DNA of 64,000 nucleotides, from the NCBI GenBank assembly GCA_002412885.1, contig DHVX01000061.1, positions 62,001 through 126,000 of the forward strand, in the 5' to 3' direction. Under the pieces are notes generated by a model. That model was not told the DNA's origin and did no database searches. It was given only the letters and a program-made list of their open reading frames with translations. Below, piece by piece: positions 1-8,986 of this stretch. Source of the stretch: Bacteroidales bacterium UBA5197. GTDB lineage: Bacteria; Bacteroidota; Bacteroidia; Bacteroidales; Lentimicrobiaceae. The translations under genes and the position numbers were made by a program. Position 1 is the first letter of the stretch, and each line of letters starts with the position of its first letter.

Positions 1-814
1 TCAGTTTGACATCTTGATTTTTGTAAGCTGGGATAAGTGCTCTGAACTGGTCGAAATACTCCACTATCGAATCGTTGATTCCAATGATCTTATCGCCTTC
101 TTTCACACCACCTTGTTCGGCTGCTGACTCAGGGGTGAATTTCGCAACTACAAAAGGCATACGTGCGTTGATGAAGTCAGGGCTCTGATGCTTGAGCAAG
201 CGACCAACAAAACCTTCAGGAATCTTAACATCAACAATTGCTCCGTCGCGTTCAACCTGCAATGATTTTGCATTATCGAGAATAATACGGCCGGGAATTT
301 TGAAGAAATCTTCAACAACTTCATTGTCAACCGTAAGAATTTTATCACCGGTCTGCAAGCCCATTTCCTGAGCTACTGAGTCTGCAACTATTCCGTATTT
401 AACTTCGGAGGTGGGCAGGTATTGCTCTCCCCAAATCCACAGCATACCGATATAAATGGCAAACGCCAGCAGAATATTTACAGTAACTCCGCCAAGCATG
501 ATAATAAGTCGTTGCCATGAAGGTTTGCTTCTGAATTCGTGGGGTTGCGGAGGCAATTGCATAGCCTCTTTATCCATTGATTCATCAATCATGCCCGAAA
601 TCTTGACATATCCACCCAGAGGAAGCCAACCCATGCCGTATTCGGTATCACCTTTTTTAAACTTAAAAAGCGAAAACCAGGGGTTGAAGAAAAGGTAGAA
701 TTTCTCGACCCGTGCTTTAAATATTTTTGCAGTTATAAAATGTCCGAATTCATGAAAAATAACAAGAATTGACAAACTAAGCAGTAGTTGAGCTACTTTA
801 ACCAGAATTTCCAT
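1..814 (-). CDS. rseP: RIP metalloprotease RseP (site-2 protease), C-terminus cut by window edge
   Basis: The reverse strand reads from ATG at 814 to the window edge without a stop, giving 271 residues. The zinc-protease motif HEFGH lies at residues 21-25 inside the first membrane segment. A second hydrophobic segment near residue 105 is followed by PDZ-like sequence (QTGDKILTVDNE) and a second PDZ-like unit (GGVKEGDKIIGIND) before the cut. This is the intramembrane site-2 protease that, in known systems, cleaves anti-sigma factors and leftover signal peptides in the inner membrane. The family is about 430-450 residues, so roughly 170 residues and the distal catalytic LDG motif lie outside the window. 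It sits 68 nt downstream of dxr on the same strand, a common bacterial pairing. The family call is firm; the substrate is not visible. Confidence 0.93.
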   Translation of the reverse strand, partial: MEILVKVAQLLLSLSILVIFHEFGHFITAKIFKARVEKFYLFFNPWFSLFKFKKGDTEYGMGWLPLGGYVKISGMIDESMDKEAMQLPPQPHEFRSKPSWQRLIIMLGGVTVNILLAFAIYIGMLWIWGEQYLPTSEVKYGIVADSVAQEMGLQTGDKILTVDNEVVEDFFKIPGRIILDNAKSLQVERDGAIVDVKIPEGFVGRLLKHQSPDFINARMPFVVAKFTPESAAEQGGVKEGDKIIGINDSIVEYFDQFRALIPAYKNQDVKL

Positions 815-882
815 TGACAATTGAACGTTTAAGAGTTGATTTATAACAATACTTTACCGATTAAGTTTTCAGGTAAAAAACT

Positions 883-2046
883 CTACCTTATAAAACTTCC
901 GGCAATTTCACGAACCTGAAGATCTGAATTTATGTAATCTTCCAATCCGGGTTTCTGAACGAATGAAGCTTTAGCCATGCACGATTCAATTACATCGGCA
1001 ATGGCCGTAAACCTGATTTTATCTTTCAAAAATGCGCCAACCGCGACCTCGTTGGCAGCATTGATTATGCAAGGCATATTGCCGCCTTTTTCGAGCGCTG
1101 CGTAAGCAAGATCAAGACACCTGAAGGTTTCTCTGTCGGGTTTTTCGAAGGTAAACTCAGGATAATTTAAAAAATCAAAACGAGGCATAGATGATTTCAG
1201 GCGATTGGGGTATGACAAAGCATACTGAATAGGTAAGCGCATATCTGGCAGCCCGAGTTGTGCTTTGATTGAACCATCTTCGAACTGTACCAGGCTATGA
1301 ACGATTGACTGCGGATGAACCACAACGTCGATCTGTTCAGGCTTTAAGCCAAAAAGCCATTTGGCTTCAATTACTTCCAGGCCTTTGTTCATGAGTGTTG
1401 CAGAGTCGATGCTGACTTTGCAGCCCATGCTCCAGTTGGGATGTTTCAGCGCTTCCTCTTTGGTTACGCGGCTCAGAAAATCATTATTCTGACCTCTGAA
1501 TGGTCCACCGGAAGCAGTGAGGTAAATTTTTTCGACGGGGTTGTGAAATTCACCGGCAAGGCACTGAAAAATAGCAGAATGTTCGGAGTCAACAGGATAA
1601 AGGTTAACAGCCCGCTCTCGCGCCATTCGTGTAACAAGTTCGCCGGCCACCACAAATGTTTCCTTGTTGGCAATGGCAATGGGTTTCCCTGATTCAATTG
1701 CTTTAAGTGTAGGCTTAAGTCCGGCAAAGCCAACCAAAGCCACGAGCAACATATCGATGGTTTCCATTTCAATCACCTGAAGAAGAGATTCTTCGCCTGA
1801 ATAGACTTTGATGTTGTAAGGTTCGAGCGCTGAAGCTACTTTATCGTGCAAAGCCGAAGAACCAATAACAACAACATTGGGATTAAATTCAATTGCCTGT
1901 TCAATCAGCAGATTCGAATTATTGAATGCCGAAAGAACTTCAACTGTAAATGAGTCGCTGTGTTGCCTCACCACGTCAAGGGTCTGGGTTCCGATGGAAC
2001 CGGTTGAACCGAGAACTGCGATGCGCTTGGGAATATTTTTTTCCAT
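883..2046 (-). CDS. dxr: 1-deoxy-D-xylulose 5-phosphate reductoisomerase
   Basis: This 387-residue protein has the family's usual length. It shows the N-terminal NADPH-binding loop GSTGSIG (about residues 13-19), the catalytic and metal-binding stretch VDSEHSAIFQCL near residue 150, and SATLMNKGLEVIEAKWLF near residue 215. It converts 1-deoxy-D-xylulose 5-phosphate to 2-C-methyl-D-erythritol 4-phosphate, the committed step of the non-mevalonate isoprenoid pathway, in the cytoplasm. The ATG at 2046 lies 6 nt after the stop of the M23 peptidase gene, and rseP follows 68 nt downstream, so the three are probably cotranscribed. All recognisable catalytic motifs are intact and the call is firm. Confidence 0.97.
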   Translation of the reverse strand: MEKNIPKRIAVLGSTGSIGTQTLDVVRQHSDSFTVEVLSAFNNSNLLIEQAIEFNPNVVVIGSSALHDKVASALEPYNIKVYSGEESLLQVIEMETIDMLLVALVGFAGLKPTLKAIESGKPIAIANKETFVVAGELVTRMARERAVNLYPVDSEHSAIFQCLAGEFHNPVEKIYLTASGGPFRGQNNDFLSRVTKEEALKHPNWSMGCKVSIDSATLMNKGLEVIEAKWLFGLKPEQIDVVVHPQSIVHSLVQFEDGSIKAQLGLPDMRLPIQYALSYPNRLKSSMPRFDFLNYPEFTFEKPDRETFRCLDLAYAALEKGGNMPCIINAANEVAVGAFLKDKIRFTAIADVIESCMAKASFVQKPGLEDYINSDLQVREIAGSFIR

Positions 2047-2052
2047 TTGAGA

Positions 2053-2964
2053 TCAGAAAGTCATGTAAAGTTCGGGGTCAACCGGGGCACTGTTGATCCA
2101 GAGTTCAAAGTGCAGGTGCGGGCCGGTGGTTAAAGAACCTGAATCTCCGACAATTGCAATACTTTCTCCAGCCCTGACAAAAGCGCCTTGTTTCCTGAGC
2201 AAAACAGCGTTGTGTTTGTAAACAGTAACAATATTTCCCGAATGTTGGATTGCAATAACATTTCCGGTTTCAGATGTCCATTCCGAAAAAAATACGACAC
2301 CATCATAGGCAGCTTTCACAGCTTCATTTTGTCCTGAAACGATATCAATTCCGTAATGATTCTTTGAAGCATCAAACCGATTGGTAATGAACCCCTTAAC
2401 AGGCGTAAAAAAACTAATTGTGCTGAGTGAGGCTTTTCTTCCGCCCCCTCCATCGCCATTTGAGCGGATGTTGTATAAATTTTCTTTTTCGTACTCAGCC
2501 CTTAAAATAGAATCTTCTCTTGATTTTGAAAGGCTGATTAAGGCATAGTTGGCCCTTGTTGCTGAGTCGGAAGCAGGAAGCGGTGTAAAGACCGAATCGG
2601 CAATTTCTCCGCTGATAAGTCTTCGCATATTTATTATAAACAAATCTTTCTGCATCAGCGCTGTTTCAATGGAATCGGCGCGGAGCTGAAGTTCGTATAG
2701 ATCGCGCTGTAAGCCAGTATCGCTGTATCCCGGAATGTATTCCCGCAAAGGCGTAAAAGCAATGAGGTAAATGGTAAGAAAAATAAGAATGATGGCAAGT
2801 GCGCCAGTAACCACAAAAACATTCAGGCGTGACATTCTGAACGACACCTTTTCTTCGAAAGAGTCCTCATTCAGAATAATTAAGCGGTATTTCGCCCTGA
2901 GCTTATGATACCAGCGGATGTTGGTTTCATTTCCTGATTCAGGAGTCCGTTTCGAAAATAACAT
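2053..2964 (-). CDS. M23 family (LytM-type) metallopeptidase, membrane anchored
   Basis: 303 residues. A cytoplasmic N-terminus of about 45 residues precedes one strong transmembrane segment (about residues 47-73), then a linker with coiled-coil character, then a C-terminal LytM domain from about residue 190. The zinc-binding elements are present: HYGIDIVSG, and HLHFELW near the end. Such proteins cut peptidoglycan cross-bridges or, when degenerate, regulate other hydrolases. Here the ligands look intact, so activity in the periplasm is plausible. It is the first gene of the probable operon with dxr and rseP. The 283-nt gap to the divergent porW-like gene should hold both promoters. The exact peptidoglycan substrate cannot be read from sequence. 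Confidence 0.9.
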   Translation of the reverse strand: MLFSKRTPESGNETNIRWYHKLRAKYRLIILNEDSFEEKVSFRMSRLNVFVVTGALAIILIFLTIYLIAFTPLREYIPGYSDTGLQRDLYELQLRADSIETALMQKDLFIINMRRLISGEIADSVFTPLPASDSATRANYALISLSKSREDSILRAEYEKENLYNIRSNGDGGGGRKASLSTISFFTPVKGFITNRFDASKNHYGIDIVSGQNEAVKAAYDGVVFFSEWTSETGNVIAIQHSGNIVTVYKHNAVLLRKQGAFVRAGESIAIVGDSGSLTTGPHLHFELWINSAPVDPELYMTF

Positions 2965-3198
2965 TGAAATGCAAAATCAATTTTATACAGTCTGCAAATA
3001 TCGGAAAAAATGCCTTTTATTCAGGCTTAAAGACCTTTTATTAACGTTTATTGGCAAATGCCCGTAAACCGCGGAAATACGGGAGAAAAACATTATTTTA
3101 AAGCTAATATTTCACCTTGGGCAAAAATTAAATCAACATATTCTTCGTTTCATTCGCATTATTTGCAAAATGGAGAGGTGGTTTTCAAAAAAATAAAA

Positions 3199-3206
3199 TA
3201 ATTTTG
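3199..3206 (+). promoter_or_regulatory. Bacteroidota -7 box (TAATTTTG)
   Basis: TAATTTTG matches the TAnnTTTG consensus of Bacteroidota primary sigma factor promoters. It lies 57 nt before the ATG at 3263 of the PorW-like gene. No clear TTG -33 element is seen at the usual 19-nt spacing. Confidence 0.5.
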
Positions 3207-3262
3207 CATTTTATCAGTTATTAGTAAAACTGCAAACCAGCATATCCTTGACTGCAAATACA

Positions 3263-5917
3263 ATGCAATTCCGCAAATTCATCATATGGAGCATTTTCCT
3301 TGCTCTTGTTGTATCTGCCTGTTCAACAAAAAAGAACACCTTTACCAGAAGGGCATATCACAATTTAACTGCACATTACAATCCTTACTGGAACGGCAAT
3401 GAAAGCCTGAAAGAAGGCGTTAATGAATTGCGTAAGAATGTGAAGGACAATTACAACTCCGTATTACTGATTAATAATTACGGAACCACCACCAACTCCC
3501 AGACCATCAACCCCAATATGGACAGGGCCATTGAGAAAGCTTCGAAAGTTATTCAGAAGCACTCTATGTATTTCGACAAGAAAGAGCATGTCAGTTGGGT
3601 GATTGAGAGCTATCTGATGATCGGGAAAGCCAACTTTTACAAACAGGATTACAATGCTGCACGACGGGCGTTTGAATATGTAAACCGGCAATATCCGAAT
3701 GAACCGATACGTTTTGAAGCCCAACTCTGGCTTGCCAAAACTTATACTCAGCAAAAACAATATGATAAGGCCATCAATCAGTTTGATCTGCTGAACGAAG
3801 AATCGAAAAAAACGCTTCTTCCGTGGAAAGTAAGAAAAGAACTTCCCCTTGCACAGGCCAATATGTATATTGCTCAGGAGAAATACAGCCTTGCCCGTGA
3901 ACAAATTGAGAAGGGCCTGCCGCTGAACAGGAATGCCAAACTGAAAACACGCCTGAATTACATTCTGGCACAGATTTATCAACTTGAAGGGAAAGACAGT
4001 CAGTCAGGTGAATATTTCACAAAAGTACTGAAAAGCCCGGCTTCATTCGAAATGGCTTTTAATGCCCGCATCAATCTGGCAAGGGTTTACAATATCGGCA
4101 GCGACAAAAAAATGATTATCAAGGAGCTTGAGAAGATGCTCAAGGATATGAAAAATAATGACTTTCAGGATCAGATCTATTTTGCGCTTGCTGACATTGC
4201 CCTGAAAGACAAAAACGACACTTTAGGCATCAGTCACTTACGAAAATCTGTTGCAACCAGCCTTTCAAATGATTACCAGCGTTCAACTTCATCGTTAAGG
4301 TTGGCCGACCTTTACTTTGCACGCAAAGATTACCGCAACGCACAGGCTTATTACGACACTACCCTGATGTCGCTTCCGAAAGATTTTCCGAATGTTGAAA
4401 AAATTGAGGTGAGAACAGAAACCCTCAGTCGTTTGGTCGAAAACCTGCAATTAATTTATGTTCAAGACAGTCTGCAAAATCTGGCAGCAATGCCTGAGGC
4501 ACAGAGAAATGCAATAATCGAGAAAGCCATAGCTGACTTTATTAAAAAGCAAGAAGAAGCGAAAAAGAAAGAAGAAGCGCTGCGATTAGCCGAAATGGTT
4601 CAACCCGGACTGAATGCAAATCAGATTGTTGATCCAACCAGAGGAACTTCAGCCCTGGGGGGCGGAGGTTGGTACTTTTATAATCCCAGTGCAATCAGTA
4701 TGGGATTTAGCGAATTTACACGGAAATGGGGTCGCAGAAAACTCGAAGACAACTGGAGGCTAAGCAATAAGCGGGAAGTCAACTTTGAGCAATTTGCCGA
4801 CGATATGACAATGACGGCAGACACCGCTACTGGCGGAAAAGAGGCCGGTAAAGGTTCCTCAGAAATGCGCAACAAGGAAACGTATCTCAAAAATCTGCCA
4901 TTTACACCAGAAAGTATTGACCGCAGCAACGGAATGATCAGTCAGGCGATGTTCAATTCAGGAATTATATATCTTGAAGAGTTGATTGAGAAGCCCAAGG
5001 CTGCCGAGATGTTCACCAGCCTTATCAACCGCTTTCCGGAGAATGAAAATGCAATTCAGTCGAACTATCACCTTTATCGAATTTACCGTGACTTAGGTGA
5101 TGAAGCCGGAATGAACCGTCACAAAAGCTACATCATAAATACATGGCCTGAAAGCGATTATGCCAAAATTCTTGCCGACCCAGATTATAAGCGTGAACTG
5201 GAAGCCATTCAAAACAGGGTAAAATCGCTTTACGAAGAAACATATCTGGCATTCAACAGAGGACAGTACAGAACTGCGATCATCTACAGCAACGAAGCAC
5301 TGGCAAGCTACACGGATGTATATTTCCTTCCCCGCTTTGCTTTTTTGCGGGCAGTTTCGCTGGGAAAAACCGACAATCAGGATACCATGAGAGTTGAGCT
5401 CAACAAAATGATCGAAGATTATCCTGACAGCGATATGCTTGATTTTGCCAGAAGAATACTTGGTGAATCAGCCTCTGCAACCGCTGGTGGAGGAGATCCT
5501 GCAAAAAGTGAAGAAGATGCCGCTTCAAAGCTGATGGATTTTTCAATGTACAAATTCAATCCGGCTGCTACCCATTTTTATGCACTGATTGTTGATGGCA
5601 CTTCAGTAAATGTTTACGGAACAAAAGTCAGAATCACCGACTTCAACACCAAAAACTACAACGTTGAAAACCTTCAGGTAAACAGCGTGTTGCTCGACAA
5701 TAACCGGCAGTTGATTACAGTCAGCAGTTTCAACGAGTTGGATAAAGCCATCAGATTTTTTAACGGGATCAAAAATGACGAATACGTTTTTTCAGGTATT
5801 AGTGAAGGCACTTTTGAGCAATTCCTGATTTCGGCTGAAAACTATCCGGTATTCTTCAAGGAAAAAAATTCAGCAGCGTACAAGTTGTTCTTCGACAAAA
5901 ATTATCCGAATAAATAA
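3263..5917 (+). CDS. porW: PorW/SprE-like tetratricopeptide lipoprotein (type IX secretion)
   Basis: From the ATG at 3263 the protein has 884 residues. The open frame extends to a TTG at 3248, but the ATG gives a compact lipoprotein signal peptide ending VVSAC (lipid-attachment Cys about residue 20). Tetratricopeptide-like helices run through residues 80-400, with more near 560-720. A charged Lys/Glu-rich stretch (IKKQEEAKKKEEALR) lies near 430, and there is a separate C-terminal domain. The start of the mature protein (CSTKKNTF, then NLTAHYNPYWNG) resembles SprE/PorW, an outer-membrane-associated lipoprotein needed for type IX secretion and gliding in studied Bacteroidota. A bactofilin and AtpZ follow, the order I recall for porW loci. 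Other type IX signs in the window (a PorV-like barrel and a C-terminal sorting tail) agree. The symbol is by resemblance. Confidence 0.8.
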   Translation: MQFRKFIIWSIFLALVVSACSTKKNTFTRRAYHNLTAHYNPYWNGNESLKEGVNELRKNVKDNYNSVLLINNYGTTTNSQTINPNMDRAIEKASKVIQKHSMYFDKKEHVSWVIESYLMIGKANFYKQDYNAARRAFEYVNRQYPNEPIRFEAQLWLAKTYTQQKQYDKAINQFDLLNEESKKTLLPWKVRKELPLAQANMYIAQEKYSLAREQIEKGLPLNRNAKLKTRLNYILAQIYQLEGKDSQSGEYFTKVLKSPASFEMAFNARINLARVYNIGSDKKMIIKELEKMLKDMKNNDFQDQIYFALADIALKDKNDTLGISHLRKSVATSLSNDYQRSTSSLRLADLYFARKDYRNAQAYYDTTLMSLPKDFPNVEKIEVRTETLSRLVENLQLIYVQDSLQNLAAMPEAQRNAIIEKAIADFIKKQEEAKKKEEALRLAEMVQPGLNANQIVDPTRGTSALGGGGWYFYNPSAISMGFSEFTRKWGRRKLEDNWRLSNKREVNFEQFADDMTMTADTATGGKEAGKGSSEMRNKETYLKNLPFTPESIDRSNGMISQAMFNSGIIYLEELIEKPKAAEMFTSLINRFPENENAIQSNYHLYRIYRDLGDEAGMNRHKSYIINTWPESDYAKILADPDYKRELEAIQNRVKSLYEETYLAFNRGQYRTAIIYSNEALASYTDVYFLPRFAFLRAVSLGKTDNQDTMRVELNKMIEDYPDSDMLDFARRILGESASATAGGGDPAKSEEDAASKLMDFSMYKFNPAATHFYALIVDGTSVNVYGTKVRITDFNTKNYNVENLQVNSVLLDNNRQLITVSSFNELDKAIRFFNGIKNDEYVFSGISEGTFEQFLISAENYPVFFKEKNSAAYKLFFDKNYPNK

Positions 5918-5938
5918 GTTTGTCCAAAACCAATCATT

Positions 5939-6328
5939 ATGGCAAAAATTACCATTCCTGAACCGCCTCAATCAGCCAACCTTATTCAGGCCGGGACATC
6001 CATTACCGGCGATATTGAGTCAAACGGCAATATCCGAATTGACGGAAACCTGAAAGGGACAATCAATGCCGGCGGAAAGGTAATACTGGGATCCACAGGC
6101 ACTGTTGAAGGGGAAATTATCTGCATAAATGCGGATATTGAAGGAAAAGTAAACGGTACCATCAAGGTAAAGGAGCTCCTTTCGCTTAAATCAACAGCAT
6201 TGGTTACCGGAGAAATATACACCGATAAACTAGCCATTGAACCCGGCGCCCGATTTACCGGCACATGCCAGATGGACAGCAGAAAACCGGAACAACCCTT
6301 GTTTGATGATAAAACCTCAGCGGCCTGA
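5939..6328 (+). CDS. Bactofilin family polymer-forming protein
   Basis: 129 residues, 21 nt downstream of the PorW-like gene. The centre is a run of short beta strands with regular Gly/Asn spacing (SITGDIESNGNIRIDGNLKG, then GTVEGEIICINADIEGKV), typical of the right-handed beta-helix of bactofilins. Flanking tails are short and disordered. Bactofilins self-assemble into cytoplasmic filaments, often membrane linked, that place cell-wall enzymes or other machines. The last 23 nt overlap the start of the AtpZ gene, suggesting translational coupling. What it scaffolds here is unknown; its neighbours suggest either the type IX system or ATP synthase assembly. Confidence 0.9.
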   Translation: MAKITIPEPPQSANLIQAGTSITGDIESNGNIRIDGNLKGTINAGGKVILGSTGTVEGEIICINADIEGKVNGTIKVKELLSLKSTALVTGEIYTDKLAIEPGARFTGTCQMDSRKPEQPLFDDKTSAA

Positions 6329-6548
6329 TAAACCGGAAGGGTTTGCTTCCTATGCAAAATACTCCGCACTGGCAATACAGGCGGGTATTATAATCTTTGC
6401 CGGAACTCTCGGTGGCTTTAAGCTCGATTCATATCTCAACATAAGATTCCCCGTTTTTACAATCATCTTATCCCTTCTTTCGGTTTTTGCAGCTATATGG
6501 CTTCTTGTAAGGGAGGTTATTAAAAAAGACAAAAAAAATGAGCCCTGA
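6306..6548 (+). CDS. AtpZ/AtpI family small membrane protein
   Basis: 80 residues from the ATG at 6306, which overlaps the bactofilin gene by 23 nt. An earlier in-frame ATG at 6237 would add a charged, non-conserved leader inside the bactofilin gene. Two hydrophobic segments (about residues 16-38 and 47-70) are joined by the turn GGFKLDSYL, the two-helix hairpin of the AtpZ/AtpI family. Members help assemble F0F1 ATP synthase rings or carry Mg/Ca into the cell, and usually stand first in atp operons. The stop overlaps the next start by 11 nt. No atpB, atpE or atpF gene follows in this window. Confidence 0.8.
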   Translation: MIKPQRPDKPEGFASYAKYSALAIQAGIIIFAGTLGGFKLDSYLNIRFPVFTIILSLLSVFAAIWLLVREVIKKDKKNEP

Positions 6549-6930
6549 ACTCCGCAATTATCTTAAAAAAATACTGATACTTGCAGCAGCAACTGCAATA
6601 CTTATTCTGATTGCATGGCTTTTAGTACCCGAAATGCTGAGCCCGGTTATGCCCTTTGTTCTGGCATTCTTCCTCGGCAGCTCAATTCTTTCGTTCAGCA
6701 TTCTTCAAAAAAAAGCAATTAACGAACCCAAAACCTTTGTTACTGGATTTCTGGCTCACACCGTTATCAGAATGTTTGTTTACCTGATTATTATTCTTGG
6801 TTATGGCTTGAGCTACCGCAGCGATGCTGTAAATTTCATACTTGGCTTCTTTGTAGTCTATACTATCTTTACCTTTTTTGAAGTTATGCAGTTTATCAGA
6901 CTCACCAGAAATAACAAAATTACCCGCTAA
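6538..6930 (+). CDS. Four-helix membrane protein next to AtpZ (AtpI-like)
   Basis: 130 residues with about four hydrophobic segments: near residues 12-30, 36-52, 68-90 and 97-116. It overlaps the AtpZ stop, so the two are probably translated together. The size, topology and position match the poorly characterised protein that in many Bacteroidota lies between atpZ and atpB, sometimes called ATP synthase subunit I-like. No catalytic motif is visible. I infer a role in ATP synthase assembly from position only. The next 182 nt hold a weak hairpin (6968-6987) and then the unrelated pterin genes. Confidence 0.65.
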   Translation: MSPELRNYLKKILILAAATAILILIAWLLVPEMLSPVMPFVLAFFLGSSILSFSILQKKAINEPKTFVTGFLAHTVIRMFVYLIIILGYGLSYRSDAVNFILGFFVVYTIFTFFEVMQFIRLTRNNKITR

Positions 6931-7087
6931 AGCTTATTTCCGAAAAGAAAGTCAGAACCGAAACTGCTTAGGTTTTTCATAACCTAAAAATTAATTCCAT
7001 CTGCTGAAACATTCCTGCATATATTCTGTTTAATATTTTTAGAAATTACTTAAACAATTTTTTCTTTCAGAGAAATGGGTAATTTCT

Positions 7088-7095
7088 TACTTTTG
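7088..7095 (+). promoter_or_regulatory. Bacteroidota -7 box (TACTTTTG)
   Basis: TACTTTTG is an exact TAnnTTTG match, 18 nt before the ATG at 7113, implying a very short leader for the pterin synthase-folE pair. The -33 position reads TTC rather than TTG. Confidence 0.55.
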
Positions 7096-7112
7096 GTATT
7101 AAATTCCGTCAA

Positions 7113-7535
7113 ATGATTTACATCACACGCAAAGAACATTTTAATGCTGCACACAGGCTATTCAGACCTGATTTTGATGATGCCAGGAATATGGAAGTTT
7201 TTGGCAAGTGCTCAAATCCTAACTGGCATGGCCACAATTATGATTTGTATGTTACCGTGAAGGGCCATGTAAATCCTGAGACAGGATTTTTAATTAATCT
7301 GAAAGAACTCAGCAGGATTATCAACTTTTTTGTTGTTGATAAACTGGACCACAAAAATGTAAATCTTGAGGTTGACTTTATGGCTGGTAAACTTGCTTCC
7401 TCCGAGAATTTAGCCATTGCAATCTGGGAGCAGATCGAGACACCCATTCTGAAAGCAGGTGCACAGCTGCACTGTGTTAAACTTTTTGAGACTGAACGAA
7501 ATTTTGTTGAATATTACGGAACTCAAACAAACTAA
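7113..7535 (+). CDS. 6-pyruvoyl/6-carboxy-tetrahydropterin synthase
   Basis: 140 residues, the usual size for this family. The N-terminal AAHRL contributes the first zinc histidine. CSNPNWHGHNY supplies the catalytic Cys and the other two zinc histidines. The C-terminal LFETERNFVEY carries the substrate-anchoring Glu. The enzyme acts on 7,8-dihydroneopterin triphosphate, made by the product of folE 3 nt downstream. In QueD it gives 6-carboxytetrahydropterin for queuosine; in PTPS it gives 6-pyruvoyl-tetrahydropterin for biopterin-type cofactors. The NPNxHGHNY stretch looks close to animal PTPS as I remember it, and no queC or queE is nearby, so I leave the choice open. Confidence 0.9.
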   Translation: MIYITRKEHFNAAHRLFRPDFDDARNMEVFGKCSNPNWHGHNYDLYVTVKGHVNPETGFLINLKELSRIINFFVVDKLDHKNVNLEVDFMAGKLASSENLAIAIWEQIETPILKAGAQLHCVKLFETERNFVEYYGTQTN

Positions 7536-7538
7536 GTC

Positions 7539-8204
7539 ATGAGCAGTGAAATTGTAAAAGATATGATCATCGAAAACATGATGGATGATTATCAGATAAG
7601 AGATGGCTACGAAAAGCGCGACCTCTACAATCAGAAAACCATAAAAAAACTGGCAACCCATTACCGCGAAATATTAAAACTTATTGGCGAAGATCCTGAC
7701 AGGGAAGGTCTGGAAAAGACTCCCGAGCGGGTGGCAAAAGCCATGCAGTTTCTAACACACGGTTACGATCTCGTGCCTGAAGACATCCTGAGGTCGGCTA
7801 TGTTTAAAGAAGACTACAGACAAATGGTTCTGGTGAAAGACATTGAAGTTTATTCTATGTGCGAGCACCACATGATTCCTTTCTTCGGAAGGGCGCACGT
7901 TGCCTATATCCCAAACGGACATATTGTAGGTTTGAGTAAAATCCCCCGGGTTGTGGATGCTTTTGCGCGTCGCCTTCAGGTTCAGGAACGACTCACTACC
8001 CAGATAAAAGATGCCATCAACAACACATTGAAGCCTTTAGGAGTGGCAGTTGTAATTGAAGCCCAGCACATGTGTATGAGCATGAGGGGCATTCAAAAAC
8101 AAAACTCGGTAACCACAACCTCTGATTTTACAGGTGCGTTTCTGGTAGATAAGACCAGAGCAGAATTTATCCACCTTATCGGATCAAGATTGCACGGTAA
8201 CTAA
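7539..8204 (+). CDS. folE: GTP cyclohydrolase I
   Basis: 221 residues. A 45-residue variable N-terminus precedes the signature DPDREGLEKTPERVAKAM, then CEHHMIPFFGRAHVAYIP with zinc ligands Cys and His, LSKIPRVVDAFARRLQVQER in the GTP pocket, and CMSMRG with the third zinc ligand. It is therefore the zinc type IA enzyme. It converts GTP to 7,8-dihydroneopterin triphosphate and formate, feeding folate, queuosine or tetrahydrobiopterin synthesis. It follows the pterin synthase by 3 nt and is closed by a strong terminator hairpin at 8229-8256, so the two genes form a complete small operon. Confidence 0.97.
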   Translation: MSSEIVKDMIIENMMDDYQIRDGYEKRDLYNQKTIKKLATHYREILKLIGEDPDREGLEKTPERVAKAMQFLTHGYDLVPEDILRSAMFKEDYRQMVLVKDIEVYSMCEHHMIPFFGRAHVAYIPNGHIVGLSKIPRVVDAFARRLQVQERLTTQIKDAINNTLKPLGVAVVIEAQHMCMSMRGIQKQNSVTTTSDFTGAFLVDKTRAEFIHLIGSRLHGN

Positions 8205-8228
8205 TTCTGCAAAGACACACTTTTTCTT

Positions 8229-8266
8229 AACAGCCTGCCTCCAATGGCGGGCTGTTTGATTTTTGG
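8229..8266 (+). terminator. Rho-independent terminator after folE
   Basis: An 11-bp stem (8229-8239 with 8246-8256, including one wobble or mismatched pair) encloses the loop TCCAAT and is followed by TGATTTTT. It sits 25 nt after the folE stop. Confidence 0.8.
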
Positions 8267-8335
8267 ATGTTATAACTCAGAAAGCGACTATTTTCCTTAC
8301 TTTAGCTTGCAGATACAAGACAGAATGCAAAAAAA

Positions 8336-8986
8336 ATGAATGACCACGAAAACCTGATCAGCAAAACCATTGAATTTGTCAGAACCACCCTTGCCGGAGC
8401 TGAAGGCGGACACGACTGGTGGCACATTTACAGGGTATGGAAGACTGCCCGTAGAATTGCCGACACTGAACCTGTGGATTTACTTGTGGTGGAACTTGGT
8501 GCTTTGTTGCACGACATTGCAGACTCAAAATTTCATGGAGGTAATGAATCGCTCGGCCCACAGATTGCCGGAGATTTTCTGAAATCAATGAATGTTCCCG
8601 ATGAAATTATCCGGCATGTGATTCTGATCATTGAGAATATCTCGTTTAAAGGCGGAAATAAATCACAGAAATTCAAATCACCCGAGCTGAATGTTATTCA
8701 GGATGCTGACCGGCTTGATGCAATAGGAGCCATTGGTATAGCCCGCACTTTTAATTACGGAGGTCACAAAAACCGCGAAATTTACAACCCTGAAATTCCG
8801 CCAAACCTGAACATGGACAAGGAAACCTATAAAAACAGCTCCGCTCCCACCCTGAATCACTTTTACGAAAAGCTGCTTTTACTGAAAGACCTTATGAATA
8901 CCAAAACTGCAAGACAAATGGCAGGAAGAAGGCATGAGTTTATGCTGACTTACCTGGAAGAATTTTATCGCGAATGGGGAGAATAA
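8336..8986 (+). CDS. HD-domain metal-dependent phosphohydrolase
   Basis: 216 residues. The HD superfamily pattern is complete: HDWWH near residues 24-28 gives the first metal His, LLHDIADSKFHGG near 60 gives the His-Asp pair, and QDADRLDAIGAIG near 120 gives the last Asp. This is the compact single-domain type similar to E. coli YedJ. Relatives hydrolyse nucleotides or other phosphoesters in the cytoplasm; the substrate here is not known. It stands alone between the folE terminator and the nadE promoter. The box TACTTTAG near 8299 is one base off the -7 consensus. Confidence 0.88.
   Translation: MNDHENLISKTIEFVRTTLAGAEGGHDWWHIYRVWKTARRIADTEPVDLLVVELGALLHDIADSKFHGGNESLGPQIAGDFLKSMNVPDEIIRHVILIIENISFKGGNKSQKFKSPELNVIQDADRLDAIGAIGIARTFNYGGHKNREIYNPEIPPNLNMDKETYKNSSAPTLNHFYEKLLLLKDLMNTKTARQMAGRRHEFMLTYLEEFYREWGE

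Noticed and set aside
3464..3982. 172-codon minus-strand frame inside the PorW-like gene
   Set aside because: Antisense to tetratricopeptide coding sequence; no start context and no domain.
6968..6987. Terminator after the AtpI-like gene
   Set aside because: TTAGGTT/AACCTAA forms a hairpin but is followed by A residues, not T, on the coding strand.
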